Below, piece by piece: positions 38,510-51,299 of a DNA stretch of 64,000 bases. The stretch is taken from contig JACVVK020000219.1 of the NCBI GenBank assembly GCA_018292915.2, positions 166,001-230,000 on the forward strand, in the 5' to 3' direction. The notes beneath the pieces are model-generated. The model was not told the origin of the DNA, searched no databases, and saw only the letters and a list, made by a program, of their open reading frames with translations. Within the stretch, counting starts at the first letter, position 1, and each line of letters opens with the position of its first letter. The position numbers and the translations under genes were made by a program. This stretch comes from Batillaria attramentaria. Lineage: Eukaryota; Mollusca; Gastropoda; Batillariidae.

Positions 38510-38745
38510 TAAGAGCCCGATCCCAACCACTATATAATAAGACATGTTTAAAAAAAAAAGAAAAAAAAAGCTATTGCACACTAGTGGGAGCCACTTCAAC
38601 CCACTATTACGCAAGGCGTGGGCCTTTCCTGCTAGGCCCAAGACCGCTGCAGATTGCATAATAGTGGCTTGAAGTGGCTTTTAGTGATCTGAAGATTTCA
38701 AGTAAGATTGCGATTTTTGCAAAACCTTTTAAAGGCTCTATACGC
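38510..38745. mobile_element. Foldback element, family F1
   Basis: Closest to the 3353 copy: GCCACTTCAACCCACTATTA, CTGCAGATTGCATAATAGTG and GGCTTGAAGTGGCTTTTAGT. Confidence 0.8.
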
Positions 38746-38799
38746 ATAACGTGGCTATGACAAGCATACTATAGCGTGTGGAAAAAAAAATCATCGAAT

Positions 38800-39035
38800 G
38801 CGAGTAATTTGTGCATCAGAATCAGTCACTTGGGTCACAAAATAGCGTCTGAGACCGTTGTGGTGTCTCGGGTCGGCACATGTGTCGCTCTGGAAGCTTG
38901 TTTTGTCATCGCGTTCGAAGCAGACGCCAGTGAAGCTTTAGGCCGGGGACACCGAGACCACAGTGACGTCACATCCTTTAGCGCGCGCTGCCTGAAGGAT
39001 TTTGTTGGTGGGCTGGCCGCCTACGTGCGATCACG
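38800..39035 (+). other. Possible first exon/promoter of the P2X7-domain gene
   Basis: A CpG-rich stretch with a CRE-like AGTGACGTCACA at about 38960, ending at a good donor (TCACG|GTAAGC, exon end 39035). A reading frame is open across it, but its phase does not match the frame supported by homology downstream, so it may be 5' UTR. Confidence 0.35.
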
Positions 39036-39553
39036 GTAAGCTTTATTCCACATTTTCATAATTTTGATAACATTCACGCATTGATTTCCAATCTTTGACA
39101 TTCCAGTTTGGATTTCTGTGACCATTGTTGTAAGTTTTGTAGGCTGCAATGGGTCAGCTAGCGCATCGTTGACTCGTTGACAGGATACCAAAGGCAAAGA
39201 ATGAAAGATCAGTGTTGATCGATAACGCTTCCCATGATCTTCAAACTAGTTTACTTTATGAATCATCCTTCCTTTCCGTGGCTCAAAATAAGCGCACCAG
39301 TTGATAAATTCAATTGTGTGTGTGTGTGTGTGTGTGTGCCGGTGTGAGGAGAGGGATGTAGGGAGGAATACGAGGTTGATTTTATTTCCAGTCACACTCA
39401 CACCATCAGAGCCCGGAGAGGGAGAGAACGAAATTAGAATTTTGCCTACTAGTAACTAAGTCCTTGTAGTCGGTGTCTGATTCACCATAAAATGTGCTTC
39501 AGATTATACAAGCTGGTTGTTTTACAGTTTGCTTTTTTTTTTTGCTGTTGTAG

Positions 39554-40723
39554 GAGAAGGGAGTACATGTATCACCAGCATGCTTGCATGGGGCAGAGGT
39601 GCTGCAGCATTAGGAGCACGTACTGTGGCAGCAATGCTGGAGGAAAGACGAGAACAGTTGAAGGTAAGACATTACACACTCGTCTTATTTTCAATATCCC
39701 TGAATAGCAAAAAGTAGGATACCATTACTTTTTTCTCTCTGCCAAACACATGCCCATGTGTGTGCACAGTGTAGTGTTTAATCACTGTGTTGAAGGTAAG
39801 CCATCCTGAAGTCCCAGTTTTAAGATGAAAAGGTTGGTATCTTGTAGCTGAGATTAAAAGGTTGAAATAATAACAGGACAACAGGTTAGAATTTTTGATT
39901 ACTGTAATAGGAGAGAGAGAGAGCCCTCACCCAGTGACAACACATAACTAAAATGCTTGTGGTATATATTTCACTATTTTCAGAAGACAATGGACAAGAT
40001 GGAGACAAGAAGACTGAAGGGGATGACGGTAGACATGATTGAGGCACAGCCAGGCCTCATACCAGTATTCAGCCTTCTGGAGCTGTAGGAGGGGCAGCCA
40101 GGTGGCCACAGCCCTATGCCTCATTCTGGCCAGTCCTCCTGGTGCACTTTTGTCTCCTGCAGAAACATGCCATCCGATGCTGAACTTGGAACGTCTCTGC
40201 TGTGGTTATGGTCAATGCCAATTTTTGCTCCCAGTAGGTACTTCCTCTACCTACTTCCTCATTAAAAGTAAACTGGTATTATTAAACTATGAAACACGTA
40301 GAACTTTGCACCAGTGAAAATCTGACACCTGTCCTCTCATGCAAATGCATAATTATGCCTGAAATTTACGACCAAAGCATAAAATTTACTTGTTGGTCCG
40401 TGTTATTCTGTTTCCTATCTCTTTTCACAGTTGAAAATAACAGACCTTACTCAGAAATACTCTTCTTATTTTAGGAAATCCAGTACCCGGACAGGATGGT
40501 TCTGCAGCTGTCACAGATAATGAGGCGAGACATGCTTGTCTGCAATGGCAAAGATGACGAGCGCAAAGCTAACCACCAAGCTGTGTACAGGCAGTTCCTC
40601 ATACTCTGCATGGTCTAGGTGCAGGAGACAGGCGGGTCATCCCCACGTGTGTTGGTGATTCGGGATCACTATCCTCACCCTATCAACCACTACACAGGGT
40701 TTATCCCATCGAGGCTGAACTAG
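39554..40723 (+). pseudogene. Decayed gene with P2X7-type C-terminal cysteine-rich domain
   Basis: Probable exons are 39554-39663, 39984 to about 40233, and 40475-40723. Pieces read WCTFVSCRNMPSDAE, then LERLCCGYGQC in another frame, then NHQAVYRQFLIL, then in another frame GDRRVIPTCV and IRDHYPHPINHYTGFIPSRL before TAG. This is the order of the domain at the P2X7 receptor C-terminus (WC.C..C..MP, ERxCC, YRQF, RRVIPSCV, IR..YP...G.Y.GF), which is also found without the channel in many invertebrate proteins. Breaks: an in-frame TAG at 40086-40088, a frameshift near 40180 and another near 40610. Splice sites are still good (AAG|GTAAGA, TATTTTAG). It is a recently decayed copy or an error-laden active one. 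AATAAA lies at 41054. Confidence 0.7.
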
Positions 40724-41053
40724 ACTGTTGGTTTGAACACTAACTTCACTGATGTTGCTTGTTTCTGCCATTTCGGCCATGCAGCTTACATGCTGCATAT
40801 AGTGATATACACACCTTAGTAATGGAGCACCATGTTGGTAGCACTAATAATCACTCATGTTCATAGAAATGTAGTAAATGCTGACCACATGGGTGGTATT
40901 GTCGTGGTTTGTTTTTTGTTTTTCTCTCTCCCTCTGTCTTCAAGAAGCTAAAAGGGGAGTGCTGACTGTAGACTTTCTGCATCAATCATGAGCAATGTAT
41001 GTAGATGAACTTTATATCAAAAGCCTTGTGTCCTTGTAAAAGTGGACCAGAAG

Positions 41054-41059
41054 AATAAA
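41054..41059 (+). terminator. Polyadenylation signal of the P2X7-domain gene
   Basis: AATAAA about 330 bases downstream of the TAG at 40721, followed by T-rich sequence. It is a plausible mRNA end for the plus-strand gene. Confidence 0.5.
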
Positions 41060-42062
41060 AAGAGCGAACACTTTTCTTTCATGTGTATACGTTTTTTATT
41101 TATGTAACACTAAAAGTGAGAAAATACCCCTTTTTGTCTTTGAGTTCCTCAGACTTGCGAAGAAAAAAAGATGTGTATGAGTACTATGACTTTGGTTATT
41201 TGATTATGTATTTTTTTAGAAGCAAAAACAAACAATTTTGAGTTGTAGATGCACTGGAACTGCAGAAAATTGACAGATCAAAGCAAAGCATGTGTGGTAC
41301 ATGTTCACAATACACCTTGGCTGAAGATGCTGAAGCTATTCTTGTGCATTCGTGTTTGTGATACAGCGAGAGATGTATTGAACTGAGTCAAAAGGTAGTA
41401 TTACATAGTAATAATAATAAAATTAATACAGTAACAGAGGGTTTTTACAAAAAGCCTCCCTTCTACAGCAGCTCTGGATGCTTTACAAGCATTGAGTGCT
41501 AAGAATTGTTGTGATCTGATCTACACTGATTGCTTTCAACACACCATCAAAATAGGCCTTCTGTAACTAGACAAAAACAACAAACAAACAAAAAGAACTC
41601 AACTGTCAAAGTGAGGTGAACCCACAGGAAGGGCATGAGAAAAAAGTATTGAAATTGACAAAAATGACCACATAAAAAAGCAGTTTTCCATAATATTGTA
41701 AACTTCTCCCTTCTTCGCTGTCGGTGTTGTTTGGCTCACCTACACGCCATCGGTCTTTCTCATGCAACTCACACACACACCACACACCAATTCAATGTTT
41801 AGTTGTTCAGGATGGCCATTATTATTCACTCGATTTCCTCTTTTTGTCCGGATGCAACAGTTACAATTTCAATGTCAGAGTACAATACATAGTTGTTAGA
41901 ATGACAGCAAAGTAATTACAATATGTATAAGTCATGCACAAGCACAGAAGTAGATTTTAGGAAGTAGCACGGCTGTATGATGACAGTACTGATGTACAGC
42001 ACAACTATGCACAACTGTAAGGCTTTGAAAATGAGCAAAAGCAGAATGCACAAATTCATTTC

Positions 42063-42937
42063 TCAAAGCGTGATATTTCGGACTGAACAAGTTGTTTTGA
42101 TGGTGGATATTCTACATATACAGGCGCCAGCGTAGTTGAAATCCTCCAAAGGTCTGAGGCTTTGCCACATGCCCTGTCTGTCAGCTAGCCTCATTTTCAC
42201 AGCTGAAAGTTCACGGTCCCGAATGTGTGGGTACATCTTCCTCTCCTTCTCTGGGAAGACCATCTCCCTGTCTTCTTGCTGAAGCATCTGTGGTATCTGA
42301 AAAACCGTAGGAATCATTTCTTGTCAACTGCTAGTGCTATCATGATGAAATTCAGTTAGATACTCTAGCTGTATGTGCTAATATAAAGCTCGATATCTAT
42401 CAGTGTCACTGAAACGTGAACTTTGTGACAAAACAACAGCTATGCCAGTTTCAATGGACACACGTATACATCATTGCTGGGGTGAAACTGATGAAAATGT
42501 CTTTTAAAAAAAGGGAGAAAAAAAAGGGGGGGGGGGGCGACGACAACATGTTAACAACATGCTCCAGAAATATGGGGGAGGGTCCTGAACTGTCAATATC
42601 ATCCAACCTCACCTCACATGTCAATAACCTAAGCACACAACTGCCCAATTTTTTTTTTATTTTTTATTTTTTTTTGGGGGGGGGGGGGGGGGGTTGATTT
42701 CCCCAAAATCATTGGGCAGAAATCTGCCCTGGGGTGGAAGAGTGCCATCCATGTCTTTGTGCAGACAACTGAATCATGCAACGCTACTTACACTGGCTCC
42801 CCTTTCCTGTTGGTCCATATGCCCCCGTCACTGTGGATGTTGTGGTCCAGAGCAGTTAGCAGGTTTCGCACACGATACACCCATTTGCACAATACATCAG
42901 TGTGTGCTGATAAAACACCTCCAGTGCAGCCGTGCGC
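42063..42937 (-). pseudogene. 3' end of a transposon-derived-looking gene
   Basis: Two minus-strand exons: 42937-42792 (acceptor TTGAACAG, donor GTAAGT) and 42296-42063 (acceptor GTTTTTCAG). The first encodes VRNLLTALDHNIHSDGGIW and ends KGEP. Joined in phase, the second continues VYHRCFSKKTGRW. This resembles, from memory, a widespread invertebrate protein family of transposon origin with the pattern R.R.ALLDHN.H ... GE.VYHRRY.K...RW. After GRW the homologous frame appears to shift to one reading FPEKERKMYPHIRDREL, so the gene looks broken. It converges on the P2X7-domain gene 1.3 kb away. Confidence 0.45.
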
Positions 42938-43253
42938 CTGTTCAAAAATGAATGGATAATGCACTGGCTTTTGTACATGTGTTCATAGTATGCTATTTTC
43001 TATCCCCTACCACCACCCCCCCCCCTGAATCCACCCCCTTTCTTCTCTTGTGACTTGCAGCAAAGAGAAAACAGGTGATACCCACTCAAACACATGCCTA
43101 TGATTTTCATAAAATTAAGCATAGTCCAGCGTACTGTTCCAGTACTGTCTCATACAAGAAGGTGGATGAAAATGCACATTCCAGAAATTAAAAACAAAAC
43201 CAGATGAAAATGTCTGATGCCAATATTTACTCTTATAGAGAGCATGGATGAAA

Positions 43254-43255
<2 letters not shown>

Positions 43256-43318
<63 letters not shown>
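43256..43318 (+). repeat. CA microsatellite
   Basis: About 31 CA units. Confidence 0.95.
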
Positions 43319-43321
<3 letters not shown>

Positions 43322-44934
43322 AAGCCTTTACCTAGAATGATAGGTGATTGTCCCGGGAAAGAGTTCAGTACACTATGCTGGTGGTCAGCCCAGTGGCCAC
43401 CTATGGTAGATTCCAGATAGGTGCGCTGGATCCCATGGAAAACACAGAGTCCAGGGAACTTTAGACTTAGCGTCCGTGCCCACAGCCCCAGCGTACAGTA
43501 GTCATTTCCTGACAGTAAATAAAATCATTCAAGCAAGACTCTCATCTACTGAATATCCACAGTGCTATAAACTAAAAATAATACTAGTAACAATGATTAA
43601 AAAAAAGTCATCTGAAGACAGGTCAGTACATGTAGCACATGAAGTAAAACTAAAAGGCGAGGGAGCTCCATCTAAAAAATCAACAAGCTAGTTCCCAGTT
43701 CTGGTGTCTAATTAAATGGTGTCGAGTAGTCTACATGCAACTGAGAGCACACGTGAACAAGGGTAATTCATCTTCCTCCTCAACACTTTTCAAGCGTACT
43801 TTTTCATATAACTTGATGACAAAACACCAGTTTACCATTTACAGTAGAAAGAAAAGGTTTTGTGCAAGTTATTAGTTATTAAAAATTTAATGCAAGTTGT
43901 TGGTGACAGGGGATGGTATGGTTGTATTTCATAATAAGCAAACTCATTACTTCATTATTTGCTTTATCATTCATTATAATGATTTCAAGAACTGAATAAC
44001 AACTTACAGTATAGCTGTCAAGTGGAAGTAAGGCTCATAGTCAGGATCATCAACATCACATGGATCTTCTTCCTCCTCCTTTCTTCTACTGTCACCTAAG
44101 TGGAATGCCTATGATGAAAGAAGGCATTCATCAACTGAAACTAACTGCCATGTAAAGAACCTACACACAATGGGCATAGTGAGTGAAAAAAAACCCCAAT
44201 GATCTCTTAGTGAAACTTGGGCTAAGTCGCTCGTAACTGTTCTGAGCTAGACCAGCAACAAGGTCACTGGGTACACAAACTGACCCCCCACCCCCCTCAG
44301 TCAACTATCACAATGACTACTATATGCTGTTGTTTTCTTTTCATTTTTCGACTTGTGCACCTGGAAAGACAATCTGAATGTTCCACAAAAGGGATAACCC
44401 CAAAGTGATATTTTGACAATCTTTACAAATTACATGCTTCGTCTATGTAGAAAATGCATGTACAAGAATGCACACACACAGTACTGTAACTCTCCTTCAG
44501 TTATGATTCACATATATGACTTCATTCTAACAGACCTCTTTCTTCGGTCCTGCTTATTAACATAAACAAAAATATGCACCAGCATCTTGCTCACTCAAAT
44601 GGGTCCATGAATGAATCTTGACAGGAGATTCTTCCTTGCTGTCCTCCCAGACTTGGTAGTCACAGGCTCTGGAGGCAGTATCTACCTTCTGTAAAGAACC
44701 ACACACAAACATGTATTGCTTCAACTTACAGACGTCAGTGTACATGTACTGCATGAACACATCTCACAGTAAACATGATCAGTTGAAGTAAAATGAAACA
44801 AACAAACAAAAAATGTAGGGTAGGTGAGGCTGTTGTTTTTGTTTTCTTTTTCTGTAAATCACTAAATGTTTGTGTCACTGTTGTGGTGGTAGGCCAACCT
44901 CCCACAAACACACACTTGAATGAAATTTAAAAAC

Positions 44935-44937
<3 letters not shown>

Positions 44938-44990
<53 letters not shown>
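44938..44990 (+). repeat. CA microsatellite
   Basis: About 26 CA units. Confidence 0.95.
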
Positions 44991-44991
<1 letters not shown>

Positions 44992-46168
44992 TATGATTAT
45001 GTGACGTGATGAGAATACAATTACATGTAGTAACACTGAAAAACCTTAGAAACCCTAATCCAAAGAAACACCATAGAAGATATCACTTACTTGTGACATG
45101 TTGACTTGCCCTCTTTTTTACCCAAAGTTGGCTGATTTCTTGCTGTCTGCTTGTGAGTGTGACTGCAAGCACAAAGGTGTTTATCATCAGGCAACTAAGA
45201 GACTTGGTACACTACAGTGCACTAACACAAGCACACCTTGCCTCACTGAGCTTATCACAGCTGAGAGAGTTCTGTCAGCAACTGACAGTGGCTCAAAACC
45301 TGCACTAGTTCCCTACCAAAGAAAACCAACCTCATAAAACTAACATGTACAGTAAGATTAGACAAGAAATTCAGAACACAGCCCTTCACTTACATTGATG
45401 CCACTGGCATTTCTTCCTCACTCTGTTGGTTCCACGCCAGACATCTGACTACCACCACTGGCAGTGGCACTGTCAAAAGGGAAAGAGACAACTTATTGCA
45501 ACAAACATGATCATACATGTGTTCACTGTTGTCTGAGAGGATTTCTTGGAATAACACATGTGGCTACAAAGCATAAGTATGCATAACTCTACAATAAAAA
45601 AACCAAAAAAAAAAACAGTATAAAAGCATACTGTAGCACGCAAGTAGTCACCACTACCAGTGTCACTATTATAGTGCGTCATGATAAATACAACTTCACA
45701 GTATCTGATGAAGTACATGTACCTGTCAGAATTTGCTGAGATTTCTGAAATTGCAGGAGTAAACACCTACCCTTGCAAAGATGCTTCCAGCTGCAGCTAG
45801 GGTTGATGTGCTGCGTCTAGCTGTGGAACCAGAAGTTCCTGCCACTTCAGGTGGATCCGTCCAAACTGGAACTATAAACATCCCCCCACCTATCAATACT
45901 GAATAAATCATCATTTACAAAAAACAACAACAACAAAAAAAACAAGAAGAAAACATGAAAAGCAGCCAATTTATACTATGACATTTAATTTTCATCTGTA
46001 CATTAATTGGTATACAAGCTTGGTGGAATTAAAAGCACACACACACACACACATTATATGTATATAATTTTTTGCAATTTGACCTGTGCAATTCGACGAC
46101 AAACTACTGAAACAAAAAGTGTGCTAACCTGCATGGGTGGCGGCTGTAGAGATCTTGACGAAAAGTAC

Positions 46169-46171
<3 letters not shown>

Positions 46172-46222
<51 letters not shown>
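46172..46222 (+). repeat. CA microsatellite
   Basis: About 25 CA units. Confidence 0.95.
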
Positions 46223-46225
<3 letters not shown>

Positions 46226-47559
46226 AAAGAAAAATAATTTTTAAAATGATGGGCATGACATTACCAGAATAAAAAAAAAGCAGATGCCACTGGCTAGGGC
46301 CTGTCACTGGTGACTGGGTGGTTCAATTATCAGTAACACACTGTGTGAAAAATACTTCTTATCTCATAATTGTTCCCTTTTCATTCTCCCTAAATGAGGA
46401 AAACCATTGGAACAGTATTACTCGGTGTTACACACTTGCTTCTGTTTCATATCAAGTTGCACTGTTTCTGCCAGTACACCTATTCTTGTCTTGCCACACA
46501 AACCACTGTATGGCCGGGGTGACTCGGTGCGAAACCACTGTCCGCCATAACACTGCTGTTCGGATACTCAGTCGGCACGAAACTTTCTTCAGACACAAAA
46601 GTCAGGTTATCTAGTCACACTAACAGGTATACTACAGTGATTACTTACGTATTCATCAGCATGGAGTGAATGCCAAACGTCCGTGAGCCTTTGGTCCCGA
46701 CGTGAGAGGCCAAGCGCGTATCAATCAGTCCCTCAGCTTCAGTCTGCCACCGCGGCAGTTTCTATTCCTCGGGAAACTTTAGACTGCATACTCGCGCTCT
46801 TGCGTATGTCGGCGCAGCTTCTTCGATGAACTCGTGAATTTTGTTTTTACGGGAGTGGGTTGTCGGGTTGTCTTAGGAATCACACCTCGTACTCACTTTT
46901 TCGGGAGCAATATGTTTACACTTGCACTGACTGTGACGTCATAGTTTGCAGTCTCGGCCAGCAGCTTGAGGCGCTGGTTGGTGGCTATTTTTAGACTCGT
47001 GTTGCCGGACAGCCGGTAAGAAAAGGAGGGTAGGCTCAAAGAAAGTCGTATTTCTCAAATATTAAAAGCCGCAAAGTCACAGAAACGGTCGCGATGGTCA
47101 AATGAAACCTCCTTCTACTTGGCAAATAGCCTGAAACCTTCGTAAGCGGCAGTTTTTCCCTGAGCGCCCGTTACGAATATAGGGCCTTTAAGAGGTATCG
47201 AGCTTACCTGTTCAAGGCTTGCACGTTACTTCAGTCGCTACATGTTTCTCACTGTCGTCCGTCGAGCTTGAGGAGAAGGCTTGTCTATGTACACTTCAAC
47301 TAACCTATGCAACATCTGTGCGGACTGGTAGTTTGGACACAACTGGCTGTGCGAGTCCTACGGCTTTTAACTTACCCAGGCCAGACGGAGTGTGGCAAGG
47401 TCAAGGGAAGGTCAAGGTCAACCAGATAGAAAAGATTCGCGATGTATCATGTATGTAAATGAACCTTGCACAAACCATCTGATAAACGATGCACAAAAAT
47501 AGTTCACTCATCGGTGTAGTGCCCCTGTTGCGCAATACGCATTTTTATATATAGCCAGT

Positions 47560-47800
47560 TATAATAATAATAATAATAATAAAATGGGTATGATGTGGCA
47601 ACAGTTATTGGTTGAAGGCTGTGAAGAGGTGTGTTTTCAAATTTGTTTTGAAAGATAGTTTTGTGTCTGCATATCTGATCGAAACTGGGAGATCATTCCA
47701 ACAAGTCGGACCCTGGTATGAATAACTACGCTGACCAAAGGTCTGTGTTTTGACACGAGGGACATGAAGTTTCCGAGTGTCAGCAGCAGAACGAAGTTGT
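47560..47800 (-). mobile_element. LINE 3' end with RT C-terminus and (TTA)n tail
   Basis: Minus-strand frame with TFGQRSYSYQGPTCWNDLPV then SFKTNLKTHLF, ending at 47605. It is followed on the minus strand by a (TTA)n tail at 47562-47583, typical of CR1-like elements. Confidence 0.78.
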
Positions 47801-48303
47801 CTAGATGGAGTGTAAAGCTGAAGCAAAGAAGACAGATATGGAGGACAGGAGGAGGTGACACAGTTGTACGTAAGGGATGAAATCTTGTATTGAATTCTAG
47901 AAGACACAGGCAACCAGTGCAGAGTGCGAAGAAGCGGTGTGACGTGATTCCTGACTGACAGGTCATACTAGCCAATCAAAGTGCACCAACGACACATGTG
48001 TACTCCCACCAAAAACCAACAACCCACATGCACACCCAGTGGGTTATCTTGTCGGAGTAACATGTATGTGTCTCACAAAGAGATCAGAAGATTCAAATAT
48101 ATATATGTTAGTGATTTTATTTAGTCAAGCCATTAGTGCATAACCCCAAACTTACTTGGTAGGAATTGAGTTAGGGAATCAACTCTGAATCTCTTACTCA
48201 ACACGAGCACGCCTAACATTGTTTAATATCATATCTCATTTTACCCGAGATACAGTTTGTTTACATTTACCTCCTTTTCCAACATGTCTGCTATCGGCTG
48301 TTG

Positions 48304-48665
48304 TTGTTAATTTTGTTTGTTTGTTTGTTTGTTGTTGTTTTTGGTGTTTTTTGTGTTTGTTTGTTTGTTTGTTTGTTTGTTTGTTGTTGTTTGTTTTGTT
48401 TTGTTTGTTTTTTTTGGGGGGGGGGGGGTGTTTGTTTGTTTTTTGTTGTTCTGTTGGGGTTTTTTTTTGGTTTTGTTTTGTTTTTTGGTGCTTTTTTGTT
48501 TTTTTTGGTTGTTGGGTTTTTTGTTGTTGTTGTTTTTTATCTGGGGGGGGGGGGGGTGTTTGTTGTTGTTGTTGTTTGGTTGGTTTGGTTGGGTTTTTTG
48601 GTGGGGTTTTTTGTTGTTGGTTTTTTGTTGTTTGTTGTTGTTGTTGTTTGGGGGGAGGGGTAGGG
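48304..48665 (+). repeat. G/T-only low-complexity tract
   Basis: About 360 bases of GTTT/GTT runs and G runs up to 14, with almost no A or C. Not coding. Downstream of the minus-strand MYND gene. Confidence 0.88.
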
Positions 48666-50106
48666 ATGGGTGTGGGTGTGTGTCCAACACGCAAAAGGTA
48701 ATATCATCAAAGTACAAAATCTAAGCAACACTTCACTTACATATAAAATCATTTGCCCCACATAGTGCAATGTCACCACGGGATCCAGGCAACTGCCGCC
48801 AGACTCAGCTTCAGACTCAGATGATTTTATTGCACAGACATTTTGTCCATTGCGATGCGATTGCGACGGAACTGCCGCTAGACGTATGCTAGTATGGTCA
48901 AAGTAGAAAGAGTTAACCAGCTGTAGGAACCGTTTGTTGTTGTTGCCTTTGACAGTTTCCTGCACCCGTGGTCACACGTGCTCACATGTTTTTTCTCTCT
49001 CAGTTTCCGCAAAAGTAATCTGTCAACTTAGCAATGCATCCTGCTAGGAGAGTTCACGTGGGAAAATGATTTCGCCCGTGGTCAGGTCAGGGTGGGTACA
49101 CGCCCTTGGTTTGTGATACGCTGTGCACATTTGACTCAAATGCACGTTTTTTTGCACAAAAGCGACTAAAACACCGTAAGTGAAGTGCTGATTGCCACTT
49201 GTATATACCATTAGATATCTTGAGAAGCGTGTATTGTGTGGTGTGGATGCGCTTGAGCACCAGAATCGGCCGCGATCAATCAACCTCGCGATCGATCGAA
49301 GTTTGAACACTAAAAAAAACTCGTCGATTTCGTCAAATTATGCCCACTTACCGCCACTTTTCTAGCTTTAGCTGCTACAAGTAGGTGTTGAACTGTCTTA
49401 GAGTGTAGTATATGCATGAAATATTCCGCACGGACTTAAACTTTGTCAGATACAAGCCCAGATAGCAAGTTAGTGTGCTTTTACGCACGTATCACCACCG
49501 CAGAGCGGCGTATCACAAACCAAGGCTGTTTAGGGGTTACAGGCCAGTAATAGCTAAACATAGTAGAACATCTTTGCCCCTTTTAAAATTTGTGTGGAGA
49601 GTAAAAAAAACATGGCAATCTGGTGCTTTTTGTTGGCTCTGTAAATAAGTTTCATGCCAGGTAATAGTAAAATTAGGGAAAAAATGAGCCTGGCTTGTGG
49701 ACTATTTGTATTCATGCGCGGCTGGTACAGGAGCCAGCAGACGACCGTGGAATGAAGGGGTATGCGGTCGCTGCCAACATTGCCCAAAAAACCCCGGATT
49801 ATTGGAATTTGTTGACATTTACTCTACACATGAGTCTATGGCTTCCTGATTTTTGTGAATTTTTTGTGGTGAATTTTAAAGCATTTTTAAAGTGTCATCT
49901 GCAACGTTATGTGTAAGAGGAATATATAGCCCTTTCCTCCAAATTTGCATCTATGGTACGTAGCCTGTATGTTATACCACCCTGCAGACGTGCTATTTTT
50001 TCCTATCAGTTTCCGCAAAAGTAAATCTATCAACTCCGCAATGAACTCTGCCACGAGAGTTCACGTGGGAAATCGATTTCGCTGCCCACGGGACTCGCCG
50101 ATGCAT

Positions 50107-50292
50107 CTACGGCTCCAAAATCAGGACGTCCCATGGGTCATCGATACGGAACCCTGTTTCCAAAATGAAACGATGCAAGTGCGCATGCTCAGTGCACAGG
50201 AAGTTGCCCTCACGCAGCTGGTCATACCGGAAGTACGGCATCGGGTCGTCTTCGTTGTAAAATATGACGATTGATTTGCTTCCAACTGAGTC
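50107..50292 (-). CDS. Terminal exon of the minus-strand MYND gene
   Basis: Acceptor TTGTTGCAG, phase 0, stop TAG at 50109-50107. It encodes 61 residues rich in aromatic and acidic residues (YNEDDPMPYFRYDQL, HLHRFILETGFRIDDPWDVL) and looks like a compact globular end. No known family comes to mind. Its plus-strand counterpart lies outside the window. Confidence 0.78.
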   Translation of the reverse strand, partial: DSVGSKSIVIFYNEDDPMPYFRYDQLREGNFLCTEHAHLHRFILETGFRIDDPWDVLILEP

Positions 50293-50555
50293 CTGCAACA
50301 AGCAGAACACAACAAAGGCACAACTGATTTCGAACGTACACGCTAAGCACCGAATACAGTAGAAGACATTTTATGTACCTTTTGTGACCAGTGAAGTCCA
50401 GAATTTTATTCGGGACTCCCTATGGGCATTGGATACTGATTAACACCATCCAGAATAAATGTTTCCCGTAAGGTGAAGAAAGAATACATAAATATATGCA
50501 CACACACTTTAACTAGACATTAAGAAATGCAAAACAAAACGAAGCGATTCACGCG

Positions 50556-50624
<69 letters not shown>

Positions 50625-51267
50625 ACAACAATTTCTGTCGCGTTCCCCCAGCCACTCCTGGGTCGGAGACCCCTTTTTAACAAAAGAGACAGGAAGCAAA
50701 AGAGACAGATGAACGACACAACACACGAGAAACGACGATAAGAGCTTTTTATTAAACGCGATCACACTACCATACCAAGGATACGTACGCCAATGATGAC
50801 GGTGACGAATGAAGAAGAAAGGGGTGATAATGCCGATGAGGGTGGCACCGATGATGATGGGGTTGACGATGCAGCTAATGTTAATGAAGGTGACGGTGGG
50901 AAGATGAAGTGGGTGATGGGTACAACAAGTAAGGATGAGTATTTCCGTAGTAAAACGGATAATCACAACAACAAGGTGGATCACGTGTGAGATAGTTGGG
51001 CGTCGCACCTGACAGCGGGCGTAACCTTGGTATGGTAGTGTGATCGCGTTAATAACAAGGAGGAACGGCCCCGTCCTACAAAGTTGTTTCTCCAAATTTC
51101 ATGTTATTTTGTCTGTTTTGTTGTTATTGTTGCCGGTTCTCCCCTCTCCAAGTTCTACCAATGACACTAGATCCTCTACGACCTCGACCGATTAGTCACG
51201 TGACTGGGGGTGGGGCCGGGTGGGGGGAGAGAGAGAGACAGACAGACAGACAGAGACAGAGAGACAC

Positions 51268-51299
<32 letters not shown>

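Larger units (their letters stand above)
44000..46790 (-). pseudogene. Upstream exon-like segments of the same minus-strand gene
   Basis: Exon-like pieces with splice signals, minus strand: about 46780-46650 (WQTEAEGLIDTRLASHVGTK, donor GTAAGT); 45873-45772 (VPVWTDPPEVAGTSGS); about 45470-45450 (SATASGGSQMSG); 44691-44603 (KVDTASRACDYQVWED); about 44110-44000 (an acidic stretch with DDPDYEPYFHL). Variable Ser/Thr-rich and acidic DPDY segments are typical of the N-terminus of the family guessed for the 3' exons. Exon phases were not reconciled and the central catalytic part was not found. Confidence 0.3.
46800..50106. other. Intergenic stretch between the transposon-like gene and the minus-strand MYND gene
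   Basis: Contains a LINE fragment, the G/T tract, and a pair of related segments at about 48995-49080 and 50005-50090 (CAGTTTCCGCAAAAGTAA, GAGAGTTCACGTGGGAAA). The second copy abuts the stop of the minus-strand MYND gene. No gene seen. Confidence 0.5.

Noticed and set aside
38776..39039. 87-codon frame as coding first exon of the P2X7-domain gene
   Set aside because: Its phase leads into a frame with no homology (REYMYHQHACMG...), whereas the homologous frame needs another phase; kept only as a possible 5' exon.
45098..45337. Plus-strand 79-codon frame with Cys pairs (ACECDCKHKG)
   Set aside because: Opposite strand to the surrounding transposon-like exons and no convincing homology.
48219..48965. 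Several 120-160-codon frames rich in Phe/Val/Cys/Gly or Gln/Asn/Lys/Pro
   Set aside because: Translations of the G/T-only tract on both strands.
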